Shown here piece by piece: positions 1 through 13,716 of a stretch of DNA of 64,000 nt. Origin of the DNA: Auanema rhodensis (lineage: Eukaryota; Nematoda; Chromadorea; Rhabditida; Rhabditidae); contig OZ059894.1 in assembly GCA_964057225.1 (NCBI GenBank), positions 23,590,476-23,654,475 on the forward strand, given 5' to 3'. Below the pieces are notes generated by a model. That model was not told where the DNA came from and made no database searches. It saw nothing but the letters and a program-made list of their open reading frames with translations. Position 1 is the stretch's first letter, and every line of letters starts with the position of its first letter. The translations under genes were made by a program, and so were the position numbers.

Positions 1-880
1 GTTCATGGTAACCATGACTTTGAAATTTACGTGAACTTTAATTTATGCTAATTAAATGTACACGTGATGTGCACTTGGTATGTAACTCGCTTCACGTGAA
101 AGATAAAGAGATGCGGTTTTCAAAATTAGATTCCCCATGTCCATATTAGTCTAAAAACAAATTTGTATTGATATTGGTTCATGGTAACCATGTCTTTGAA
201 ATTTACGTGAACTTTAATTTATGCTAATTAAATGTACACGTGATGTGCTCTTGGTATGTAACTCGCTTCACGTGAAAGATAAAAAGATGCGGTTTTCAAA
301 ATTAGATTCCCCATGTCCATATTAGTCTAAAAACAAATTTTTATTGATATTGGTTCATGGTAACCATGACTTTGAAATTTACGTGAACTTTAATTTATGC
401 TAATTAAATGTACACGTGATGTGCACTTGGTATGTAACTCGCTTCACGTGAAAGATAAAGAGATGCGGTTTTCAAAATTAGATTCCCCATGTCCATATTA
501 GTCTAAAAACAAATTTGTATTGATATTGGTTCATGGTAACCATGTCTTTGAAATTTACGTGAACTTTAATTTATGCTAATTAAATGTACACGTGATGTGC
601 TCTTGGTATGTAACTCGCTTCACGTGAAAGATAAAAAGATGCGGTTTTCAAAATTAGATTCCCCATGTCCATATTAGTCTAAAAACAAATTTTTATTGAT
701 ATTGGTTCATGGTAACCATGTCTTTGAAATTTACGTGAACTTTAATTTATGCTAATTAAATGTACACGTGATGTGCACTTGGTATGTAACTCGCTTCACG
801 TGAAAGATAAAAAGATGCGGTTTTCAAAATTAGATTCCCCATGTCCATATTAGTCTAAAAACAAATTTTTATTGATATTG
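1..880 (+). repeat. Partial 12-unit HOR, five units, one extra
   Basis: Units 1, 177, 353 and 529 alternate between an ATTTGTA form and a GTC/GTGCTC/AAAAAG form, as at the end of the complete HORs. Unit 705 (GTC, GTGCAC, AAAAAG) is extra relative to later copies, so the ATTTGTA-to-AAACTAAC distance is one unit longer here. A one-unit unequal exchange explains it. Confidence 0.8.
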
Positions 881-2990
881 GTTCATGGTAACCATGACTT
901 TGAAACTAACGTGAACTTTAATTTATGCTAATTAAATGTACACGTGATGTGCACTTGGTATGTAACTCGCTTCACGTGAAAGATAAAGAGATGTGGTTTT
1001 CAAAATTAGATTCCCCATGTCCATATTAGTCTAAAAACAAATTTTTATTGATATTGGTTCATGGTAACCATGTCTTTGAAATTTACGTGAACTTTAATTT
1101 ATGCTAATTAAATGTACACGTGATGTGCACTTGGTATGTAACTCGCTTCACGTGAAAGATAAAAAGATGCGGTTTTCAAAATTAGATTCCCCATGTCCAT
1201 ATTAGTCTAAAAACAAATTTTTATTGATATTGGTTCATGGTAACCATGACTTTGAAATTTACGTGAACTTTAATTTATGCTAATTAAATGTACACGTGAT
1301 GTGCACTTGGTATGTAACTCGCTTCACGTGAAAGATAAAGAGATGCGGTTTTCAAAATTAGATTCCCCATGTCCATATTAGTCTAAAAACAAATTTTTAT
1401 TGATATTGGTTCATGGTAACCATGACTTTGAAATTTACGTGAACTTTAATTTATGCTAATTAAATGTACACGTGATGTGCACTTGGTATGTAACTCGCTT
1501 CACGTGAAAGATAAAGAGATGCGGTTTTCAAAATTAGATTCCCCATGTCCATATTAGTCTAAAAACAAATTTTTATTGATATTGGTGCATGGTAACCATG
1601 ACTTTGAAATTTACGTGAACTTTAATTTATGCTAATTAAATGTACACGTGATGTGCACTTGGTATGTAACTTGCTTCACGTGAAAGATAAAGAGATGCGG
1701 TTTTCAAAATTAGATTCCCCATGTCCATATTAGTCTAAAAACAAATTTTTATTGATATTGGTTCATGGTAACCATGACTTTGAAACTTACGTGAACTTTA
1801 ATTTATGCTAATTAAATGTACACGTCATGTGCACTTGGTATGTAACTCGCTTCACGTGAAAGATAAAGAGATGCGGTTTTCAAAATTAGATTCCCCATGT
1901 CCATATTAGTTTAAACAAACTTTTATTGTTATTGGTTCAAGGTAACCATGACTTTGAATTTTACGTGAACTTTAATTTATGCTAATTAAATGTACACGTG
2001 ATGTGCACTTGGTATGTAACTCGCTTCACGTGAAAGATAAAGAGATGCGGTTTTCAAAATTAGATTCCCCATGTCCATATTAGTCTAAAAACAAATTTTT
2101 ATTGATATTGGTTCATGGTAACCATGACTTTGAAATTTACGTGAACTTTAATTTATGCTAATTAAATGTACACGTGATGTGCACTTGGTATGTAACTCGC
2201 TTCACGTGAAAGATAAAGAGATGCGGTTTTCAAAATTAGATTCCCCATGTCTATATTAGTCTAAAAACAAATTTTTATTGATATTGGTTCATGGTAACCA
2301 TGACTTTGAAATTTACGTGAACTTTAATTTATGCTAATTAAATGTACACGTGATGTGCACTTGGTATGTAACTCGCTTCACGTGAAAGATAAAGAGATGC
2401 GGTTTTCAAAATTAGATTCCCCATGTCCATATTAGTCTAAAAACAAATTTGTATTGATATTGGTTCATGGTAACCATGTCTTTGAAATTTACGTGAACTT
2501 TAATTTATGCTAATTAAATGTACACGTGATGTGCTCTTGGTATGTAACTCGCTTCACGTGAAAGATAAAAAGATGCGGTTTTCAAAATTAGATTCCCCAT
2601 GTCCATATTAGTCTAAAAACAAATTTTTATTGATATTGGTTCATGGTAACCATGACTTTGAAATTTACGTGAACTTTAATTTATGCTAATTAAATGTACA
2701 CGTGATGTGCACTTGGTATGTAACTCGCTTCACGTGAAAGATAAAGAGATGCGGTTTTCAAAATTAGATTCCCCATGTCCATATTAGTCTAAAAACAAAT
2801 TTGTATTGATATTGGTTCATGGTAACCATGTCTTTGAAATTTACGTGAACTTTAATTTATGCTAATTAAATGTACACGTGATGTGCTCTTGGTATGTAAC
2901 TCGCTTCACGTGAAAGATAAAAAGATGCGGTTTTCAAAATTAGATTCCCCATGTCCATATTAGTCTAAAAACAAATTTTTATTGATATTG
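881..2990 (+). repeat. 12-unit HOR, 2110 bp, copy 1
   Basis: Unit order by marker: AAACTAAC (881); GTC/AAAAAG (1057); two plain; GTGC with ACTTGC (1585); AAACTTAC and 174 bp (1761); TTCAAGG (1935); TCTATAT (2111); ATTTGTA (2287); GTC/CTC (2463); ATTTGTA (2639); GTC/CTC (2815). Private base T at 994, where copy 2 has C at 3104. Shared C at 1826 and 3936 (CACGTC). Confidence 0.92.
1761..1934 (+). repeat. 174-bp unit, copy 1 of 8
   Basis: Near its end the unit reads TTAGTTTAAACAAAC, from 1911, in place of the usual CTAAAAACAAAT: two A bases are lost and a C-to-T and T-to-C appear. The same patch continues over the boundary with ATTGTTATTGG, TTCAAGG and GAATTTTACG (to about 1967), giving five substitutions plus the deletion in about 60 bp. 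This copy also has CACGTC at 1826. Confidence 0.93.
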
Positions 2991-5100
2991 GTTCATGGTA
3001 ACCATGACTTTGAAACTAACGTGAACTTTAATTTATGCTAATTAAATGTACACGTGATGTGCACTTGGTATGTAACTCGCTTCACGTGAAAGATAAAGAG
3101 ATGCGGTTTTCAAAATTAGATTCCCCATGTCCATATTAGTCTAAAAACAAATTTTTATTGATATTGGTTCATGGTAACCATGTCTTTGAAATTTACGTGA
3201 ACTTTAATTTATGCTAATTAAATGTACACGTGATGTGCACTTGGTATGTAACTCGCTTCACGTGAAAGATAAAAAGATGCGGTTTTCAAAATTAGATTCC
3301 CCATGTCCATATTAGTCTAAAAACAAATTTTTATTGATATTGGTTCATGGTAACCATGACTTTGAAATTTACGTGAACTTTAATTTATGCTAATTAAATG
3401 TACACGTGATGTGCACTTGGTATGTAACTCGCTTCACGTGAAAGATAAAGAGATGCGGTTTTCAAAATTAGATTCCCCATGTCCATATTAGTCTAAAAAC
3501 AAATTTTTATTGATATTGGTTCATGGTAACCATGACTTTGAAATTTACGTGAACTTTAATTTATGCTAATTAAATGTACACGTGATGTGCACTTGGTATG
3601 TAACTCGCTTCACGTGAAAGATAAAGAGATGCGGTTTTCAAAATTAGATTCCCCATGTCCATATTAGTCTAAAAACAAATTTTTATTGATATTGGTGCAT
3701 GGTAACCATGACTTTGAAATTTACGTGAACTTTAATTTATGCTAATTAAATGTACACGTGATGTGCACTTGGTATGTAACTTGCTTCACGTGAAAGATAA
3801 AGAGATGCGGTTTTCAAAATTAGATTCCCCATGTCCATATTAGTCTAAAAACAAATTTTTATTGATATTGGTTCATGGTAACCATGACTTTGAAACTTAC
3901 GTGAACTTTAATTTATGCTAATTAAATGTACACGTCATGTGCACTTGGTATGTAACTCGCTTCACGTGAAAGATAAAGAGATGCGGTTTTCAAAATTAGA
4001 TTCCCCATGTCCATATTAGTTTAAACAAACTTTTATTGTTATTGGTTCAAGGTAACCATGACTTTGAATTTTACGTGAACTTTAATTTATGCTAATTAAA
4101 TGTACACGTGATGTGCACTTGGTATGTAACTCGCTTCACGTGAAAGATAAAGAGATGCGGTTTTCAAAATTAGATTCCCCATGTCCATATTAGTCTAAAA
4201 ACAAATTTTTATTGATATTGGTTCATGGTAACCATGACTTTGAAATTTACGTGAACTTTAATTTATGCTAATTAAATGTACACGTGATGTGCACTTGGTA
4301 TGTAACTCGCTTCACGTGAAAGATAAAGAGATGCGGTTTTCAAAATTAGATTCCCCATGTCTATATTAGTCTAAAAACAAATTTTTATTGATATTGGTTC
4401 ATGGTAACCATGACTTTGAAATTTACGTGAACTTTAATTTATGCTAATTAAATGTACACGTGATGTGCACTTGGTATGTAACTCGCTTCACGTGAAAGAT
4501 AAAGAGATGCGGTTTTCAAAATTAGATTCCCCATGTCCATATTAGTCTAAAAACAAATTTGTATTGATATTGGTTCATGGTAACCATGTCTTTGAAATTT
4601 ACGTGAACTTTAATTTATGCTAATTAAATGTACACGTGATGTGCTCTTGGTATGTAACTCGCTTCACGTGAAAGATAAAAAGATGCGGTTTTCAAAATTA
4701 GATTCCCCATGTCCATATTAGTCTAAAAACAAATTTTTATTGATATTGGTTCATGGTAACCATGACTTTGAAATTTACGTGAACTTTAATTTATGCTAAT
4801 TAAATGTACACGTGATGTGCACTTGGTATGTAACTCGCTTCACGTGAAAGATAAAGAGATGCGGTTTTCAAAATTAGATTCCCCATGTCCATATTAGTCT
4901 AAAAACAAATTTGTATTGATATTGGTTCATGGTAACCATGTCTTTGAAATTTACGTGAACTTTAATTTATGCTAATTAAATGTACACGTGATGTGCTCTT
5001 GGTATGTAACTCGCTTCACGTGAAAGATAAAAAGATGCGGTTTTCAAAATTAGATTCCCCATGTCCATATTAGTCTAAAAACAAATTTTTATTGATATTG
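2991..5100 (+). repeat. 12-unit HOR, 2110 bp, copy 2
   Basis: Marker order is the same as in copy 1, shifted by exactly 2110 bp (12 x 176 - 2). The differences I noticed from its neighbours are C at 3104 versus T at 994, and C at 3936 versus G at 6046 in copy 3. Such similarity over 2.1 kb implies very recent amplification or strong homogenisation. Confidence 0.92.
3871..4044 (+). repeat. 174-bp unit, copy 2 of 8
   Basis: Deletion patch from 4021, 2110 bp after copy 1, with the same CACGTC change (3936) as copy 1. Preceded by GTGC/ACTTGC and followed by TTCAAGG and TCTATAT units. Confidence 0.93.
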
Positions 5101-7738
5101 GTTCATGGTAACCATGACTTTGAAACTAACGTGAACTTTAATTTATGCTAATTAAATGTACACGTGATGTGCACTTGGTATGTAACTCGCTTCACGTGAA
5201 AGATAAAGAGATGCGGTTTTCAAAATTAGATTCCCCATGTCCATATTAGTCTAAAAACAAATTTTTATTGATATTGGTTCATGGTAACCATGTCTTTGAA
5301 ATTTACGTGAACTTTAATTTATGCTAATTAAATGTACACGTGATGTGCACTTGGTATGTAACTCGCTTCACGTGAAAGATAAAAAGATGCGGTTTTCAAA
5401 ATTAGATTCCCCATGTCCATATTAGTCTAAAAACAAATTTTTATTGATATTGGTTCATGGTAACCATGACTTTGAAATTTACGTGAACTTTAATTTATGC
5501 TAATTAAATGTACACGTGATGTGCACTTGGTATGTAACTCGCTTCACGTGAAAGATAAAGAGATGCGGTTTTCAAAATTAGATTCCCCATGTCCATATTA
5601 GTCTAAAAACAAATTTTTATTGATATTGGTTCATGGTAACCATGACTTTGAAATTTACGTGAACTTTAATTTATGCTAATTAAATGTACACGTGATGTGC
5701 ACTTGGTATGTAACTCGCTTCACGTGAAAGATAAAGAGATGCGGTTTTCAAAATTAGATTCCCCATGTCCATATTAGTCTAAAAACAAATTTTTATTGAT
5801 ATTGGTGCATGGTAACCATGACTTTGAAATTTACGTGAACTTTAATTTATGCTAATTAAATGTACACGTGATGTGCACTTGGTATGTAACTTGCTTCACG
5901 TGAAAGATAAAGAGATGCGGTTTTCAAAATTAGATTCCCCATGTCCATATTAGTCTAAAAACAAATTTTTATTGATATTGGTTCATGGTAACCATGACTT
6001 TGAAACTTACGTGAACTTTAATTTATGCTAATTAAATGTACACGTGATGTGCACTTGGTATGTAACTCGCTTCACGTGAAAGATAAAGAGATGCGGTTTT
6101 CAAAATTAGATTCCCCATGTCCATATTAGTTTAAACAAACTTTTATTGTTATTGGTTCAAGGTAACCATGACTTTGAATTTTACGTGAACTTTAATTTAT
6201 GCTAATTAAATGTACACGTGATGTGCACTTGGTATGTAACTCGCTTCACGTGAAAGATAAAGAGATGCGGTTTTCAAAATTAGATTCCCCATGTCCATAT
6301 TAGTCTAAAAACAAATTTTTATTGATATTGGTTCATGGTAACCATGACTTTGAAATTTACGTGAACTTTAATTTATGCTAATTAAATGTACACGTGATGT
6401 GCACTTGGTATGTAACTCGCTTCACGTGAAAGATAAAGAGATGCGGTTTTCAAAATTAGATTCCCCATGTCTATATTAGTCTAAAAACAAATTTTTATTG
6501 ATATTGGTTCATGGTAACCATGACTTTGAAATTTACGTGAACTTTAATTTATGCTAATTAAATGTACACGTGATGTGCACTTGGTATGTAACTCGCTTCA
6601 CGTGAAAGATAAAGAGATGCGGTTTTCAAAATTAGATTCCCCATGTCCATATTAGTCTAAAAACAAATTTGTATTGATATTGGTTCATGGTAACCATGTC
6701 TTTGAAATTTACGTGAACTTTAATTTATGCTAATTAAATGTACACGTGATGTGCTCTTGGTATGTAACTCGCTTCACGTGAAAGATAAAAAGATGCGGTT
6801 TTCAAAATTAGATTCCCCATGTCCATATTAGTCTAAAAACAAATTTTTATTGATATTGGTTCATGGTAACCATGACTTTGAAATTTACGTGAACTTTAAT
6901 TTATGCTAATTAAATGTACACGTGATGTGCACTTGGTATGTAACTCGCTTCACGTGAAAGATAAATAGATGCGGTTTTCAAAATTAGATTCCCCATGTCC
7001 ATATTAGTCTAAAAACAAATTTTTATTGATATTGGTTCATGGTAACCATGACTTTGAAATTTACGTGAACTTTAATTTATGCTAATTAAATGTACACGTG
7101 ATGTGCACTTGGTATGTAACTCGCTTCACGTGAAAGATAAAGAGATGCGGTTTTCAAAATTAGATTCCCCATGTCCATAGTAGTCTAAAAACAAATTTTT
7201 ATTGATATTGGTTCATGGTAACCATGACTTTGAAATTTACGTGAACTTTAATTTATGCTAATTAAATGTACACGTGATGTGCACTTGGTATGTAACTTGC
7301 TTCACGTGAAAGATAAAGAGATGCGGTTTTCAAAATTAGATTCCCCATGTCCATATTAGTCTAAAAACAAATTTTTATTGATATTGGTTCATGGTAACCA
7401 TGACTTTGAAATTTACGTGAACTTTAATTTATGCTAATTAAATGTACACGTGATGTGCACTTGGTATGTAACTCGCTTCACGTGAAAGATAAAGAGATGC
7501 GGTTTTCAAAATTAGATTCCCCATGTCCATATTAGTCTAAAAACAAATTTTTATTGATATTGGTTCATGGTAACCATGTCTTTGAAATTTACGTGAACTT
7601 TAATTTATGCTAATTAAATGTACACGTGATGTGCACTTGGTATGTAACTCGCTTCACGTGAAAGATAAAAAGATGCGGTTTTCAAAATTAGATTCCCCAT
7701 GTCCATATTAGTCTAAAAACAAATTTTTATTGATATTG
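5101..7738 (+). repeat. 15-unit HOR derivative, 2638 bp
   Basis: The first ten units (5101-6858) follow the 12-unit order. The last ATTTGTA and GTC/CTC pair is then replaced by five units (6859-7738): AAATAG (6859), CCATAGTAG (7035), ACTTGC (7211), a plain unit (7387) and GTC/AAAAAG (7563). The next AAACTAAC unit starts at 7739, 15 x 176 - 2 after the previous one. Confidence 0.88.
5981..6154 (+). repeat. 174-bp unit, copy 3 of 8
   Basis: Deletion patch from 6131. Unlike copies 1 and 2 it has the normal CACGTG at this site (G at 6046). Confidence 0.93.
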
Positions 7739-9496
7739 GTTCATGGTAACCATGACTTTGAAACTAACGTGAACTTTAATTTATGCTAATTAAATGTACA
7801 CGTGATGTGCACTTGGTATGTAACTCGCTTCACGTGAAAGATAAAGAGATGCGGTTTTCAAAATTAGATTCCCCATGTCCATATTAGTCTAAAAACAAAT
7901 TTTTATTGATATTGGTTCATGGTAACCATGTCTTTGAAATTTACGTGAACTTTAATTTATGCTAATTAAATGTACACGTGATGTGCACTTGGTATGTAAC
8001 TCGCTTCACGTGAAAGATAAAAAGATGCGGTTTTCAAAATTAGATTCCCCATGTCCATATTAGTCTAAAAACAAATTTTTATTGATATTGGTTCATGGTA
8101 ACCATGACTTTGAAATTTACGTGAACTTTAATTTATGCTAATTAAATGTACACGTGATGTGCACTTGGTATGTAACTCGCTTCACGTGAAAGATAAAGAG
8201 ATGCGGTTTTCAAAATTAGATTCCCCATGTCCATATTAGTCTAAAAACAAATTTTTATTGATATTGGTTCATGGTAACCATGACTTTGAAATTTACGTGA
8301 ACTTTAATTTATGCTAATTAAATGTACACGTGATGTGCACTTGGTATGTAACTCGCTTCACGTGAAAGATAAAGAGATGCGGTTTTCAAAATTAGATTCC
8401 CCATGTCCATATTAGTCTAAAAACAAATTTTTATTGATATTGGTGCATGGTAACCATGACTTTGAAATTTACGTGAACTTTAATTTATGCTAATTAAATG
8501 TACACGTGATGTGCACTTGGTATGTAACTTGCTTCACGTGAAAGATAAAGAGATGCGGTTTTCAAAATTAGATTCCCCATGTCCATATTAGTCTAAAAAC
8601 AAATTTTTATTGATATTGGTTCATGGTAACCATGACTTTGAAACTTACGTGAACTTTAATTTATGCTAATTAAATGTACACGTGATGTGCACTTGGTATG
8701 TAACTCGCTTCACGTGAAAGATAAAGAGATGCGGTTTTCAAAATTAGATTCCCCATGTCCATATTAGTTTAAACAAACTTTTATTGTTATTGGTTCAAGG
8801 TAACCATGACTTTGAATTTTACGTGAACTTTAATTTATGCTAATTAAATGTACACGTGATGTGCACTTGGTATGTAACTCGCTTCACGTGAAAGATAAAG
8901 AGATGCGGTTTTCAAAATTAGATTCCCCATGTCCATATTAGTCTAAAAACAAATTTTTATTGATATTGGTTCATGGTAACCATGACTTTGAAATTTACGT
9001 GAACTTTAATTTATGCTAATTAAATGTACACGTGATGTGCACTTGGTATGTAACTCGCTTCACGTGAAAGATAAAGAGATGCGGTTTTCAAAATTAGATT
9101 CCCCATGTCTATATTAGTCTAAAAACAAATTTTTATTGATATTGGTTCATGGTAACCATGACTTTGAAATTTACGTGAACTTTAATTTATGCTAATTAAA
9201 TGTACACGTGATGTGCACTTGGTATGTAACTCGCTTCACGTGAAAGATAAAGAGATGCGGTTTTCAAAATTAGATTCCCCATGTCCATATTAGTCTAAAA
9301 ACAAATTTGTATTGATATTGGTTCATGGTAACCATGTCTTTGAAATTTACGTGAACTTTAATTTATGCTAATTAAATGTACACGTGATGTGCTCTTGGTA
9401 TGTAACTCGCTTCACGTGAAAGATAAAAAGATGCGGTTTTCAAAATTAGATTCCCCATGTCCATATTAGTCTAAAAACAAATTTTTATTGATATTG
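7739..9496 (+). repeat. Ten-unit remnant of the 12-unit HOR
   Basis: Markers run AAACTAAC (7739), GTC/AAAAAG (7915), two plain, GTGC/ACTTGC (8443), 174 bp (8619), TTCAAGG (8793), TCTATAT (8969), ATTTGTA (9145), GTC/CTC (9321), as in the complete HOR. The next unit (9497) has the new marker AAATTTACAC instead, so the array switches to a derived HOR at that join. Confidence 0.85.
8619..8792 (+). repeat. 174-bp unit, copy 4 of 8
   Basis: Deletion patch from 8769, 2638 bp after copy 3 because of the 15-unit HOR between them. Confidence 0.93.
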
Positions 9497-11960
9497 GTTC
9501 ATGGTAACCATGACTTTGAAATTTACGTGAACTTTAATTTATGCTAATTAAATTTACACGTGATGTGCACTTGGTATGTAACTCGCTTCACGTGAAAGAT
9601 AAAGAGATGCGGTTTTCAAAATTAGATTCCCCATGTCCATATTAGTCTAAAAACAAATTTTTATTGATATTGGTTCATGGTAACCATGACTTTGAAATTT
9701 ACGTGAACTTTAATTTATGCTAATTAAATGTACACGTGATGTGCACTTGGTATGTAACTCGCTTCACGTGAAAGATAAAGAGATGCGGTTTTCAAAATTA
9801 GATTCCCCATGTCCATATTAGTCTAAAAACAAATTTTTATTGATATTGGTGCATGGTAACCATGACTTTGAAATTTACGTGAACTTTAATTTATGCTAAT
9901 TAAATGTACACGTGATGTGCACTTGGTATGTAACTTGCTTCACGTGAAAGATAAAGAGATGCGGTTTTCAAAATTAGATTCCCCATGTCCATATTAGTCT
10001 AAAAACAAATTTTTATTGATATTGGTTCATGGTAACCATGACTTTGAAATTTACGTGAACTTTAATTTATGCTAATTAAATGTACACGTGATGTGCACTT
10101 GGTATGTAACTCGCTTCACGTGAAAGATAAAGAGATGCGGTTTTCAAAATTAGATTCCCCATGTCCATATTAGTCTAAAAACAAATTTTTATTGATATTG
10201 GTGCATGGTAACCATGACTTTGAAATTTACGTGAACTTTAATTTATGCTAATTAAATGTACACGTGATGTGCACTTGGTATGTAACTTGCTTCACGTGAA
10301 AGATAAAGAGATGCGGTTTTCAAAATTAGATTCCCCATGTCCATATTAGTCTAAAAACAAATTTTTATTGATATTGGTTCATGGTAACCATGACTTTGAA
10401 ATTTACGTGAACTTTAATTTATGCTAATTAAATGTACACGTGATGTGCACTTGGTATGTAACTCGCTTCACGTGAAAGATAAAGAGATGCGGTTTTCAAA
10501 ATTAGATTCCCCATGTCTATATTAGTCTAAAAACAAATTTTTATTGATATTGGTTCATGGTAACCATGACTTTGAAATTTACGTGAACTTTAATTTATGC
10601 TAATTAAATGTACACGTGATGTGCACTTGGTATGTAACTCGCTTCACGTGAAAGATAAAGAGATGCGGTTTTCAAAATTAGATTCCCCATGTCCATATTA
10701 GTCTAAAAACAAATTTGTATTGATATTGGTTCATGGTAACCATGTCTTTGAAATTTACGTGAACTTTAATTTATGCTAATTAAATGTACACGTGATGTGC
10801 TCTTGGTATGTAACTCGCTTCACGTGAAAGATAAAAAGATGCGGTTTTCAAAATTAGATTCCCCATGTCCATATTAGTCTAAAAACAAATTTTTATTGAT
10901 ATTGGTTCATGGTAACCATGACTTTGAAATTTACGTGAACTTTAATTTATGCTAATTAAATTTACACGTGATGTGCACTTGGTATGTAACTCGCTTCACG
11001 TGAAAGATAAAGAGATGCGGTTTTCAAAATTAGATTCCCCATGTCCATATTAGTCTAAAAACAAATTTTTATTGATATTGGTTCATGGTAACCATGACTT
11101 TGAAATTTACGTGAACTTTAATTTATGCTAATTAAATGTACACGTGATGTGCACTTGGTATGTAACTCGCTTCACGTGAAAGATAAAGAGATGCGGTTTT
11201 CAAAATTAGATTCCCCATGTCCATATTAGTCTAAAAACAAATTTTTATTGATATTGGTGCATGGTAACCATGACTTTGAAATTTACGTGAACTTTAATTT
11301 ATGCTAATTAAATGTACACGTGATGTGCACTTGGTATGTAACTTGCTTCACGTGAAAGATAAAGAGATGCGGTTTTCAAAATTAGATTCCCCATGTCCAT
11401 ATTAGTCTAAAAACAAATTTTTATTGATATTGGTTCATGGTAACCATGACTTTGAAACTTACGTGAACTTTAATTTATGCTAATTAAATGTACACGTGAT
11501 GTGCACTTGGTATGTAACTCGCTTCACGTGAAAGATAAAGAGATGCGGTTTTCAAAATTAGATTCCCCATGTCCATATTAGTCTAAAAACAAATTTTTAT
11601 TGTTATTGGTTCATGGTAACCATGACTTTGAAATTTACGTGAACTTTAATTTATGCTAATTAAATGTACACGTGATGTGCACTTGGTATGTAACTCGCTT
11701 CACGTGAAAGATAAAGAGATGCGGTTTTCAAAATTAGATTCCCCATGTCCATATTAGTCTAAAAACAAATTTTTATTGATATTGGTTCATGGTAACCATG
11801 TCTTTGAAATTTACGTGAACTTTAATTTATGCTAATTAAATGTACACGTGATGTGCACTTGGTATGTGACTCGCTTCACGTGAAAGATAAAGAGATGCGG
11901 TTTTCAAAATTAGATTCCCCATGTCCATATTAGTCTAAAAACAAATTTTTATTGATATTG
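9497..11960 (+). repeat. 8-unit HOR (1408 bp) and partial second copy
   Basis: The AAATTTACAC variant lies at 9554 and 10962, exactly 1408 bp apart. Order: AAATTTACAC (9497), plain, GTGC/ACTTGC (9849), plain, GTGC/ACTTGC (10201), TCTATAT (10377), ATTTGTA (10553), GTC/CTC (10729), then again AAATTTACAC (10905), plain, GTGC/ACTTGC (11257). It then departs with AAACTTAC plus ATTGTTATTG (11433), plain (11609) and GTC with ATGTGAC (11785). Confidence 0.85.
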
Positions 11961-12134
11961 GTTCATGGTAACCATGACTTTGAAATTTACGTGAACTTTA
12001 ATTTATGCTAATTAAATGTACACGTGATGTGCACTTGGTATGTAACTCGCTTCACGTGAAAGATAAAGAGATGCGGTTTTCAAAATTAGATTCCCCATGT
12101 CCATATTAGTTTAAACAAACTTTTATTGTTATTG
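11961..12134 (+). repeat. 174-bp unit, copy 5 of 8
   Basis: Deletion patch from 12111. The 5' part of this unit is AAATTTAC, not the AAACTTAC of copies 1-4, so the patch sits on a different unit backbone. Confidence 0.93.
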
Positions 12135-12838
12135 GTTCAAGGTAACCATGACTTTGAATTTTACGTGAACTTTAATTTATGCTAATTAAATGTACACGTG
12201 ATGTGCACTTGGTATGTAACTCGCTTCACGTGAAAGATAAAGAGATGCGGTTTTCAAAATTAGATTCCCCATGTCCATATTAGTCTAAAAACAAATTTTT
12301 ATTGATATTGGTTCATGGTAACCATTACTTTGAAATTTACGTGAACTTTAATTTATGCTAATTAAATGTACACGTGATGTGCACTTGGTATGTAACTCGC
12401 TTCACGTGAAAGATAAAGAGATGCGGTTTTCAAAATTAGATTCCCCATGTCTATATTAGTCTAAAAACAAATTTTTATTGATATTGGTTCATGGTAACCA
12501 TGACTTTGAAATTTACGTGAACTTTAATTTATGCTAATTAAATGTACACGTGATGTGCACTTGGTATGTAACTCGCTTCACGTGAAAGATAAAGAGATGC
12601 GGTTTTCAAAATTAGATTCCCCATGTCCATATTAGTCTAAAAACAAATTTTTATTGATATTGGTGCATGGTAACCATGACTTTGAAATTTACGTGAACTT
12701 TAATTTATGCTAATTAAATGTACACGTGATGTGCACTTGGTATGTAACTTGCTTCACGTGAAAGATAAAGAGATGCGGTTTTCAAAATTAGATTCCCCAT
12801 GTCCATATTAGTCTAAAAACAAATTTTTATTGATATTG

Positions 12839-13012
12839 GTTCATGGTAACCATGACTTTGAAACTTACGTGAACTTTAATTTATGCTAATTAAATGTACA
12901 CGTGATGTGCACTTGGTATGTAACTCGCTTCACGTGAAAGATAAAGAGATGCGGTTTTCAAAATTAGATTCCCCATGTCCATATTAGTTTAAACAAACTT
13001 TTATTGTTATTG
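12839..13012 (+). repeat. 174-bp unit, copy 6 of 8
   Basis: Deletion patch from 12989, only 878 bp (five units) after copy 5. It has the AAACTTAC backbone and a GTGC/ACTTGC unit before it, as in copies 1-4. Confidence 0.93.
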
Positions 13013-13716
13013 GTTCAAGGTAACCATGACTTTGAATTTTACGTGAACTTTAATTTATGCTAATTAAATGTACACGTGATGTGCACTTGGTATGTAACTC
13101 GCTTCACGTGAAAGATAAAGAGATGCGGTTTTCAAAATTAGATTCCCCATGTCCATATTAGTCTAAAAACAAATTTTTATTGATATTGGTTCATGGTAAC
13201 CATGACTTTGAAATTTACGTGAACTTTAATTTATGCTAATTAAATGTACACGTGATGTGCACTTGGTATGTAACTCGCTTCACGTGAAAGATAAAGAGAT
13301 GCGGTTTTCAAAATTAGATTCCCCATGTCTATATTAGTCTAAAAACAAATTTTTATTGATATTGGTTCATGGTAACCATGACTTTGAAATTTACGTGAAC
13401 TTTAATTTATGCTAATTAAATGTACACGTGATGTGCACTTGGTATGTAACTCGCTTCACGTGAAAGATAAAGAGATGCGGTTTTCAAAATTAGATTCCCC
13501 ATGTCCATATTAGTCTAAAAACAAATTTGTATTGATATTGGTTCATGGTAACCATGTCTTTGAAATTTACGTGAACTTTAATTTATGCTAATTAAATGTA
13601 CACGTGATGTGCTCTTGGTATGTAACTCGCTTCACGTGAAAGATAAAAAGATGCGGTTTTCAAAATTAGATTCCCCATGTCCATATTAGTCTAAAAACAA
13701 ATTTTTATTGATATTG

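Larger units (their letters stand above)
11961..13716 (+). repeat. Two 174-bp units five units apart
   Basis: 174-bp units start at 11961 and 12839 (878 bp = 5 x 176 - 2), each followed by a TTCAAGG unit and a TCTATAT unit. The first trio continues with plain (12487) and GTGC/ACTTGC (12663); the second continues with ATTTGTA (13365) and GTC/CTC (13541). This looks like an unequal exchange joining two HORs out of register. Unit 12311 has private ACCATTAC. Confidence 0.85.

Noticed and set aside
1931-1947. Pol III B box in GGTTCAAGGTAACC
   Set aside because: The consensus GGTTCRANNCC requires C where T is found. There is no A box at a suitable distance and no tRNA fold.
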